A DNA stretch of 64,000 bases from Paenibacillus faecalis (GTDB taxonomy: Bacteria > Bacillota > Bacilli > Paenibacillales > Paenibacillaceae). How positions within the stretch are numbered: the first letter of the stretch is position 1; each line of letters opens with the position of its first letter. Below, piece by piece: positions 34,254-40,804 of the stretch. The notes below the pieces were generated by a model, which did no database searches, was not told the origin of the DNA, and worked only from the letters and a program-made list of their open reading frames with translations. The position numbers and the translations under genes were made by a program. The stretch covers positions 4,054,268-4,118,267 of the forward strand of contig NZ_LT985747.1 in NCBI RefSeq assembly GCF_900289175.1, in the 5' to 3' direction.

Positions 34254-34652
34254 ATGAAATTACATAGTAATAACCATTCAGTGTTCTTGATGTACTACCA
34301 CCTTGTATTCGTTGTTAAATACCGTAGAAAAGTCTTTGACGACGAAATGTCTGACTATGCAAAAGATATGTTTATAAAATTAGGCAAGAAATACAACATA
34401 TCATTAGTTCAATGGAATCATGATTTTGACCATATTCACATTCTATTCAAAGCACATCCAAACACTGAATTATCAAAATTCATTAATGCTTACAAGAGTG
34501 CAAGTTCACGAATGATTAAAAAAGACTTTCCACAAGCAAGAAAAAAATTATGGAAAGAAATGTTTTGGTCAAGAAGTTTTTGTCTACTAACTACGGGTGG
34601 TTCTCCCATCAACATAGTTAAAAAGTATATCGAAAATCAAGGACTAAAGTGA
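34254..34652 (+). CDS. tnpA: IS200/IS605-family Y1 transposase TnpA
   Basis: A 132-residue HUH endonuclease of normal length. The metal-binding motif is H60-I-H62 in DFDHIHILF, and the catalytic tyrosine is Tyr125 in KKYIENQG. It cuts and joins single-stranded ends of the element. All key residues are present, so it may be active. It is followed after 11 bases by tnpB. Confidence 0.92.
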   Translation: MKLHSNNHSVFLMYYHLVFVVKYRRKVFDDEMSDYAKDMFIKLGKKYNISLVQWNHDFDHIHILFKAHPNTELSKFINAYKSASSRMIKKDFPQARKKLWKEMFWSRSFCLLTTGGSPINIVKKYIENQGLK

Positions 34653-34663
34653 GGTGAAAAGCA

Positions 34664-35815
34664 ATGTTGGTCAACAAAGCATACAAATTCCGTATCTACC
34701 CAAACAAAGAACAAGAAATCTTAATCGCAAAGACTATTGGCTGTTCTCGTTTCGTATTTAATCACTTTTTAGCACGTTGGAACGATACATATAAGGAAAC
34801 AGGCAAAGGATTAACTTACAATTCATGTTCTGCCGAATTAACGCAGTTAAAAAAAGAATTAGTATGGTTGAAAGAAGTCGACAGCATTGCTATCCAATCC
34901 TCACTTAAAAACCTTGCCGATTCGTATTCACGGTTTTTCAAGAAACAGAATAAAGCACCACGATTCAAGTCTAAAAAGAATAAAGTACAAACCTACACAA
35001 CAAAGCACACGAACGGCAATATGACGATTGTAGGAAACAAAATCAAGTTACCCAAACTTGGATTAGTCAAATTTGCAAAAAGTCGTGAGGTTGAAGGTCG
35101 TATTCTTAACGCTACAATCAGACGAAATCCAAGTGGTAAATACTTTGTATCCATTCTTGCTGAAACAGAAGTGCAACCATTCGAAAAAACAGGTTCTTCT
35201 GTCGGTATTGACGTTGGTCTTAAAGATATTGCGATTCTTTCGACAGGGCAAATATTTGGCAACCCTAAATGGTTTCGCACATTAGAAGAAAAACGAGTAA
35301 AAGAACAACGTATTCTGTCTAGACGACAGGAATTAGCATTAAAACGAAAATGTAAACTAGATGAAGCAAAGAACTATCAAAAGCAAAAACGTAAAGTAGC
35401 GCGTATTCACGAAAAAATAGCTAATGCAAGAACAGACTATTTGCAAAAAATCACTACAGAAATCATCAAAAACCACGATGTAATCGGTATCGAAGATTTG
35501 CAAGTGTCAAAAATGCTAAAAAACCACAAGTTAGCAAAAGCAATCAGTGAAGCATCATGGTCGCAATTTAGAACCATACTTGAGTACAAAGCAAAATGGT
35601 ATGGCAAACAAGTAGTTGCTGTATCCAAAACATTTGCTTCCAGTCAACTTTGCTCGTGCTGTGGCTACCAAAATAAAGACGTTAAGAATCTCAACCTTCG
35701 TGAGTGGGATTGCCCTTCTTGTGGCACGCATCACGATAGAGATATGAACGCAGGACAAAATCTAAAAAACGAAGCTATAAGGCTTCTAACCGTAGGAACT
35801 ACGGGGATAGCCTAA
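34664..35815 (+). CDS. tnpB: RNA-guided nuclease TnpB of the IS element
   Basis: A 383-residue TnpB with helix-turn-helix-like N-terminus and a split RuvC nuclease. Acidic residues are present: Asp183 (VGIDVGLKDIA), Glu277 (IGIEDLQ) and Asp360 (HDRDMNAGQNL). The zinc finger has Cys330/Cys333 and Cys350/Cys353. TnpB uses an omega-RNA made from the element's right end to cut DNA and favour retention of the element. The protein appears intact. The ATG follows AGGTGAAAAGC. Confidence 0.92.
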   Translation: MLVNKAYKFRIYPNKEQEILIAKTIGCSRFVFNHFLARWNDTYKETGKGLTYNSCSAELTQLKKELVWLKEVDSIAIQSSLKNLADSYSRFFKKQNKAPRFKSKKNKVQTYTTKHTNGNMTIVGNKIKLPKLGLVKFAKSREVEGRILNATIRRNPSGKYFVSILAETEVQPFEKTGSSVGIDVGLKDIAILSTGQIFGNPKWFRTLEEKRVKEQRILSRRQELALKRKCKLDEAKNYQKQKRKVARIHEKIANARTDYLQKITTEIIKNHDVIGIEDLQVSKMLKNHKLAKAISEASWSQFRTILEYKAKWYGKQVVAVSKTFASSQLCSCCGYQNKDVKNLNLREWDCPSCGTHHDRDMNAGQNLKNEAIRLLTVGTTGIA

Positions 35816-35918
35816 TCAATAACTGGCGGTTACGCTGGTGTTCTTAGGAATCACCCACTTCAAACAGCTCGTAAGAGCGTTAAGTGGGGGTAGTTCAACA
35901 AAAAGAGATATCCTTTTT
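35816..35918 (+). ncRNA. Predicted omega-RNA 3' part and guide of the IS element
   Basis: The RNA guide of TnpB is normally encoded at the right end of the element. Here the region after tnpB forms a strong hairpin (cccactt/aagtggg outer stem and GCTC/GAGC inner stem, 35854-35888) and ends with the transposon boundary at 35898. The next about 20 bases of host DNA (35899-35918) would be the guide. The 5' limit of the RNA, probably inside tnpB, is not determinable by eye. Confidence 0.6.
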
Positions 35919-36011
35919 GTCTATTTTAAACAACAAAAAGAGGAATTCCCATTTATATGTCGAATATACAAATAAAAGTAATCTCATGAACCAGGAAAGA
36001 AGGAACCGATT

Positions 36012-36629
36012 ATGGTTTTTGACGGTATAATCCTTGGTCTGATTGTCGGACTGTTTCGGGGAGGCCTGCGTCACGGCTTGCTTCAGTTTAGCAAAATTCG
36101 GTTAAAGGGCGGCTGGATCTTCCCAATCCTGCTGATCATCCAATTGATTATTTTTAGGTTTCAGGAAAGTTCCGAATTCGTGGCGTTCGCAAGCGGTTAC
36201 ATTTTTATGATCATTTATATCGTCGGCCTGTTGTTTCTGTGGATGAACCGCGATCAGAAAGGCTTTGGAAGCATTCTGGCAGGTGTGTTTCTCAATTTTC
36301 TGGTCATGGCCGTCAACGGCGGCAGAATGCCGGTATCACTTGAGGCAGCTTCCGTACTTGATCCCTACTATGTGGATATGCTTACAAACGGAACCGTCAT
36401 AACCAAGCATTTCTTGCTTGATGATTCAACTCTTCTGCCTTTTCTTGGCGATATCATTCCGTTATCTGCCCCTTATCCGAGAACACAAGCGATCAGCATC
36501 GGTGACATTGTGATGAATATAGGTATTTTCATATATATCGTACATTTGATGAGCGGCCACAAGAATACCTCTGATTCGGATGGTGAGCAGACAAAACCTT
36601 CTGACCATATAGAACCGCAAAATGTCTAA
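36012..36629 (+). CDS. DUF5317 membrane protein
   Basis: A 205-residue protein with about five helices. Conserved stretches such as GLFRGG, MAVNGGRMPVS and LLDDSTLLPFLGDIIPL match the DUF5317 family as I recall it. The function is unknown. It begins after AAAGAAGGAACCG and is followed by a 33-residue peptide gene and a GGDEF/HD-GYP protein on the same strand, an association that suggests a role in signalling. Confidence 0.75.
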   Translation: MVFDGIILGLIVGLFRGGLRHGLLQFSKIRLKGGWIFPILLIIQLIIFRFQESSEFVAFASGYIFMIIYIVGLLFLWMNRDQKGFGSILAGVFLNFLVMAVNGGRMPVSLEAASVLDPYYVDMLTNGTVITKHFLLDDSTLLPFLGDIIPLSAPYPRTQAISIGDIVMNIGIFIYIVHLMSGHKNTSDSDGEQTKPSDHIEPQNV

Positions 36630-36662
36630 ATACATCAGAACAATTTGAAAGGAGGGAACGAT

Positions 36663-36764
36663 ATGAAAAAAACAGATCAAGTTAAATATTCCCGTATTGT
36701 TTTCAACACTGTTATCGTAGTATCCGTTCTCGTAGCACTGACATCCGGCTTCAAATTCGTTTAA
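36663..36764 (+). CDS. 33-residue membrane or exported peptide
   Basis: ATG at 36663 follows a very strong site, GAAAGGAGGGAACG. The peptide has a charged start (MKKTDQVKYSR) and a hydrophobic stretch VFNTVIVVSVLVALTSGF ending KFV. It could be a membrane peptide or a signal-peptide-like exported peptide. It has no recognised family and lies between DUF5317 and the GGDEF/HD-GYP gene, with a terminator right after it. Confidence 0.72.
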   Translation: MKKTDQVKYSRIVFNTVIVVSVLVALTSGFKFV

Positions 36765-36773
36765 AGGTTATTT

Positions 36774-36808
36774 AAAAGAACTGGCTATTGATAGCCGGTT
36801 CTTTTATG
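36774..36808 (+). terminator. Terminator after the 33-residue peptide gene
   Basis: Stem aaaagaactggcta/tagccggttctttt around 36775-36806 with T-rich tail. It separates the peptide from the GGDEF/HD-GYP gene, though read-through is possible. Confidence 0.75.
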
Positions 36809-36850
36809 TACACCGGACACCATCATTGTTTAGCCAAGGAGATAATAAGT

Positions 36851-38701
36851 ATGTCCATATTGAAACGGGCTCGTACCAAACAGTTGAATGCAGGCCAGTG
36901 GTACTTTTTCATCATATCTGTCATTGGAATCGCCGTTTTTATTTCCGTCAATCAGGCGGACTTCTTTCACTATTCCCTGAATGATTGGACTTGGTTATAC
37001 GCTCTGGTCGGTGCGACACTCATTTTAGATTACTTCACCTTCCGGCTTCCTCCACAAGGAAATGGACAATCTATGGATTCATCGGTCTATTTGGCTTGTG
37101 TCTTCATCTACAGCGCTCCTTACGCCTTGTCTGTCTGTCTTTTAAACTTCTTCATCCTTTCATTATATAACCGCAAAACTCCTTTTTTGAAGAAGTTAGT
37201 TAACTTTTCAATGTACGTCTTGATGATTACTGGCTCATCCATCGTCTTCTCTGTAACAGGTGGTGAAACTGGACCTATCCAAAATGAAAACATCCTCTCC
37301 TATGTAGCAGCTCTGTCTGTTTATTTTTCTATCAACGTATTATTGATCGGTTTCTATTACGTCATTCTGATGAAAAGCACCCTTTGGGAAGCGTTGAAAA
37401 TATTTTTCAAAGATATTATCGTTGTCTATCTCAGTACACTGATTCTATCTCTTGCCTTGTCCATTCTCATATTTAGCAATGGCATATTTGGCCTTGCACT
37501 GTTTATTGCGCTCAGTGCGATGCTCTCTTACTCATTTAAGCAGCTGTTTACGATGTACAACGAAATTCAGGAAAAAGTGATTATGGATGAGCGCACCGGA
37601 TTGTTTAATCACAGTTATTTCGAGAGCTTGCTGGATACGGAATTCAACAAATCGAAATCAGCAGGAACTTCACTGTCCCTTGCGATGATGGATATAGATG
37701 ATTTCAAGAAATACAATGATCAGTTCGGTCACCTGAAAGGAGATATGCTGCTCGCATTTTTGGGCCATTTTCTGAAAAATGAATGTAAGCCGACGGAGAT
37801 GATCGTCTCCCGTTTTGGCGGTGAAGAATTTACGATTCTAATGCCTGGTTATGATGAGAACAAAGCCTTGATTTTTATAAATCGGCTTCGTAAAAAACTG
37901 AACGACACTTATTTTGATGGGGCTGAAATTTTTCCATCCGGCTGTCTTTCTTTCTCTGCGGGAATCGCCAGCCATCGGGACGATATTCATGATAAAGCAC
38001 AGTTGATAGACTTGGCAGACCAGGCTCTTTATTACGCCAAAAAGCAAGGTAAAAACAGCGTCCATGTATACGGTAGCGGTTCTGCCCAGGTTCACGAAAT
38101 TGATTTCGCAGAAGATGTACGCGATATTGAACAGCAGCTGAGGTTGTTTCTTTATAAAGATGTAAACACCTTCAAACATGCCAAACGTGTTTTCCGTTAT
38201 GCCATGGATATGAGCGAAGTTCTTGGTCTGGACTGTATTGAAAAACGTCAATTTACGCTTGGCGCACTCATTCACGATATCGGAAAACTGGAAATTCCTT
38301 GGGAGTTATTAAATAAAAAGGAACAGCTCACCTCTTATGAATGGGAAATGGTAAAACGTCACGTCATCTGGGGAAAGCGAATCGCCGAAACCAATGACAA
38401 ATTTAAAGATCTTGTACCGTATGTCGAGCTGCATCATGAACGATATGATGGCGACGGCTATCCTTACGGATTTAAAGGCACTCAAATTCCAAAATTATGC
38501 CGTATGCTCACGATTATCGATTCTTTTGACGCTATGACGACAGAACGGCCTTATCAGAAAACCAAAACTTTTGAAGAAGGCATTGCCGAATTGAAGAGAT
38601 GTTCTGGAAGCCAGTTCGATCCCGAGCTGGTAGAGCTGTTTATCGGCTATTTAAACAAGCGTATGCTGGAGCAGCATCAGCCTGCTGCTGAGTTTACATG
38701 A
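36851..38701 (+). CDS. Membrane GGDEF + HD-GYP dual c-di-GMP protein
   Basis: A 616-residue protein. About seven N-terminal helices (20-250) form an unrecognised membrane sensor. A GGDEF domain follows with SRFGGEEFTILM, an intact active site for c-di-GMP synthesis. The C-terminal HD-GYP domain has LIHDIGKLEIP and HHERYDGDGYP, the metal and GYP motifs for hydrolysis. Both activities seem possible in one chain. The ATG at 36851 follows CCAAGGAGATAATAAGT; an earlier ATG at 36788 lies inside the terminator. What controls the balance is unknown. Confidence 0.9.
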   Translation: MSILKRARTKQLNAGQWYFFIISVIGIAVFISVNQADFFHYSLNDWTWLYALVGATLILDYFTFRLPPQGNGQSMDSSVYLACVFIYSAPYALSVCLLNFFILSLYNRKTPFLKKLVNFSMYVLMITGSSIVFSVTGGETGPIQNENILSYVAALSVYFSINVLLIGFYYVILMKSTLWEALKIFFKDIIVVYLSTLILSLALSILIFSNGIFGLALFIALSAMLSYSFKQLFTMYNEIQEKVIMDERTGLFNHSYFESLLDTEFNKSKSAGTSLSLAMMDIDDFKKYNDQFGHLKGDMLLAFLGHFLKNECKPTEMIVSRFGGEEFTILMPGYDENKALIFINRLRKKLNDTYFDGAEIFPSGCLSFSAGIASHRDDIHDKAQLIDLADQALYYAKKQGKNSVHVYGSGSAQVHEIDFAEDVRDIEQQLRLFLYKDVNTFKHAKRVFRYAMDMSEVLGLDCIEKRQFTLGALIHDIGKLEIPWELLNKKEQLTSYEWEMVKRHVIWGKRIAETNDKFKDLVPYVELHHERYDGDGYPYGFKGTQIPKLCRMLTIIDSFDAMTTERPYQKTKTFEEGIAELKRCSGSQFDPELVELFIGYLNKRMLEQHQPAAEFT

Positions 38702-38782
38702 TACCCCCTCTTGTTTCCCTATGTTTGATATTTGGCCAAATTAGGTATAAAGAGAATATCAAGCGAAAATGAGGTGAGATCA

Positions 38783-39013
38783 TTGGCTGATAAGAAAAAA
38801 GACCTCCCGCTCGATAACGGGCCGGGTCATACGGATCATCCCGAACAGATCCCTACCGAACAGGAAAGCTTGTTCGACCGATTCGAAAGTGAACAAAACG
38901 TCGATCCAATCCCTATGGAAGATTTGAACCTGGAGAAACAGGAGGAGAAGCTGCGGGACGGTACATCAAAGCATCGCTCTTCAACTGAAAACAAGTACAG
39001 TAACGATTTTTAG
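38783..39013 (+). CDS. Small hydrophilic acidic protein, 76 residues
   Basis: TTG start at 38783 after GAGGTGAGATCA. The product is highly charged (many Asp, Glu, Lys, Pro) with no hydrophobic core and ends NKYSNDF. No family recognised. It has its own terminator. Probably intrinsically disordered. Confidence 0.65.
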   Translation: MADKKKDLPLDNGPGHTDHPEQIPTEQESLFDRFESEQNVDPIPMEDLNLEKQEEKLRDGTSKHRSSTENKYSNDF

Positions 39014-39035
39014 CAGATTTGCTGCCGCTGCCGAT

Positions 39036-39066
39036 GACTCCGTTTTCTGACGGAGTCTTTTTATTT
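39036..39066 (+). terminator. Terminator after the 76-residue gene
   Basis: Stem gactccgt/acggagtc (39036-39043 with 39050-39057) followed by a T run. Confidence 0.9.
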
Positions 39067-39118
39067 GTTTTGGTTTTATTTAATATTAGAGGAGATAACA
39101 TTATGCACTTAGAGTGGA

Positions 39119-40264
39119 GTGGACAAATTGTTTTCAATCTGGTCCTTGAGTCGTTTAAATCGAAAACTGCTGCTTTTCATTATTGCCGGCGTGTTTCTGA
39201 TGTCGTGTCTCTTGATTATTGCAGGCGGGAAGAACGGACCGCAGGGCGCCATTACTCAAATGGAGCAAAAGTACATCCAAAGCGCGGCCATGATCAGCCA
39301 TGCTGATCGCGGGGAAGACTCCTCTGTCGTTATGCCGGGTGTGCCGCTTATGATCGCCGGACTAACCAAGCTATTAGGCGATGAAGGGTATGCGTTTGCC
39401 GCCTACCGCTTTATCCAGGCCCTTTTCCATGCTTTGTCGGTATATCTGGTCTTCGTTCTATCCCGATATATGTTTAATACGCCAACTGCATTATTAGCCA
39501 GTCTTATCTATGCTCTTTATTGGCCAGCCTACGGCGTTGTTCGCCTTATACTGCCGGATACGACGATGCAGATGCTCATGCTGCTGCTCGTATGCGCCGT
39601 AATCGGAGCGCTCGAATACAGGCAGGCAGGCTGGTATATCGCCGCAGGCGTGCTTACAGCCCTGGTCGCCTGCTTCAACCTGCAAGCGCTGCTGTATCCG
39701 GTTCTCTTTGTCATCCTCTGGTGGAAGTACCGCAGTCCATGGCGAACGGTCATCAGCGGAACCTTGCTGATAACGTTTGGATATTTTCTGGTCATGTCGC
39801 CCTGGTGGCTCAGCCTACCGGTCTTTGAGAAGTTGATGTACCTTCCGGGACCATGGAATATCGCGCCGCTGTGGGTGGATGCACGCTTCATCGAAGGCAA
39901 TCCGCTAATTCACCTGTACCGCAGTGTATTCGGAGGATTGTCCACTAAATATGCGGGGCGGTTCGGAAATGAAGAGGCCCGGAAAGTTGTTCAATCTGCA
40001 CTGGATTTCGTGCGGCTCATGCTACTGTATGCCGGCGTTGTTGGACTGGCCTGGTCCGTCTGGAAATATCGGCTAAAAAGGCAACTCCCTGCTCTGTTGA
40101 CGCTGCTATATTTCATAGCTGCTGACTGGCTCGTTCCGAGCCTGGACGGAACAGGGTTTCCGTACGGTGTGTTCCTGCTTCTGTATACGGCCTTTCTGGC
40201 AAATAAAGCGGTTATCTATGCCCATAGATCAAGGCTACACAGAGGGTCATCGCGTCATTCATAA
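39119..40264 (+). CDS. Polytopic membrane protein, glycosyltransferase-39-like
   Basis: A 381-residue protein with about nine to ten helices and an extracytoplasmic loop after the first helix containing PGVPLMIAGLTKLLG and FAAYRFIQALFHALSVYLVF, reminiscent of GT-C fold (PMT/ArnT-like, family 39) glycosyltransferases that use lipid-linked sugars. The expected acidic pair after the first helix is not clear. The GTG at 39119 gives the continuous frame but has a poor ribosome site; a strong one (GAGGAGATAAC) leads instead to ATG 39103 in a different frame, which may indicate a frameshift near the start or a coupled leader. Function is uncertain. Confidence 0.7.
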   Translation: MDKLFSIWSLSRLNRKLLLFIIAGVFLMSCLLIIAGGKNGPQGAITQMEQKYIQSAAMISHADRGEDSSVVMPGVPLMIAGLTKLLGDEGYAFAAYRFIQALFHALSVYLVFVLSRYMFNTPTALLASLIYALYWPAYGVVRLILPDTTMQMLMLLLVCAVIGALEYRQAGWYIAAGVLTALVACFNLQALLYPVLFVILWWKYRSPWRTVISGTLLITFGYFLVMSPWWLSLPVFEKLMYLPGPWNIAPLWVDARFIEGNPLIHLYRSVFGGLSTKYAGRFGNEEARKVVQSALDFVRLMLLYAGVVGLAWSVWKYRLKRQLPALLTLLYFIAADWLVPSLDGTGFPYGVFLLLYTAFLANKAVIYAHRSRLHRGSSRHS

Positions 40265-40372
40265 TATGTAAAGCAAGCACATGAAGCCGTAGATACCGCA
40301 TAGCGTTTGGAATCAATGTGTTTGATCATTGACTGACATCGGGTGGATTGGGAGGAAAAATAGCGATGCTTA

Positions 40373-40411
40373 AGCTTAGGGAGCTTCCACAACGCTGAAA
40401 GCTCCCTGAGT
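40373..40411. terminator. Hairpin between convergent genes
   Basis: Stem cttagggagctt/aagctccctgag with a loop of about 12 bases. It can serve both flanking genes, but lacks a strong T run. Confidence 0.5.
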
Positions 40412-40457
40412 TTATGACTATCTTTATATCGCTCAATTCCAGCAGTACAACACATGC

Positions 40458-40643
40458 TTAAGAGATATCTGACACGTCGAACTTTCCCTTGCCCTCTTTT
40501 GCCTCTCGTGCCTCCTTCGCCTTTCGGTCCCTTTCAAGCGCCTCTTCAGCCCAATCCCTAGGGGTTCGCGTAGGGATTTTACTATTGATATGCAAGAGTA
40601 AAAATATAATGATAAGCTGCAAAACAATGACAACTCCGATCAT
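40458..40643 (-). CDS. Small membrane-anchored charged protein, 61 residues
   Basis: ATG at 40643 after a strong site (AAGGAGGTAGGCT). One N-terminal helix (GVVIVLQLIIIFLLLHI) then a charged helical tail with RDRKAKEAREAKEGKGK. No family recognised. Convergent with the preceding membrane-protein gene; the hairpin at 40373-40411 lies between them. It is divergent from the UvrD gene. Confidence 0.72.
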   Translation of the reverse strand: MIGVVIVLQLIIIFLLLHINSKIPTRTPRDWAEEALERDRKAKEAREAKEGKGKFDVSDIS

Positions 40644-40804
40644 AGCCTACCTCCTTATTTTCCCGTTCCCATATTCCTATTTACTCTTTTATACTATAAA
40701 CACAAGTTCCATGGTTAGGTTTGCGGCATTTTCTTTGCCACGAGATCAGCAATTGCGGTACACTGGATAGACATGACGATTTTAATGAACGATTGGTGAG
40801 TAAA

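Larger units (their letters stand above)
34171..35898 (+). mobile_element. Complete IS200/IS605-family element (tnpA + tnpB)
   Basis: The element carries a Y1 transposase gene and a tnpB gene in the same direction. The left end has an imperfect hairpin (GCGTAA 34179-34184 with TTACGC 34205-34210). The right end has a strong hairpin (35854-35888). Comparison with the second copy at 63639-64000 fixes the right boundary: identity stops after GTAGTTCAA at 35898. The terminal TCAA equals the right cleavage site known for IS608. The left boundary is approximate. Elements of this family move as single strands and leave no target duplication. Confidence 0.88.

Noticed and set aside
39019..39306. Frame of 95 codons covering the start of the membrane glycosyltransferase-like gene
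   Set aside because: Most of it overlaps the conserved membrane-helix coding frame and its composition is unlike a protein; only the ATG at 39103 with its strong ribosome site is worth noting, and is reported as a start conflict.
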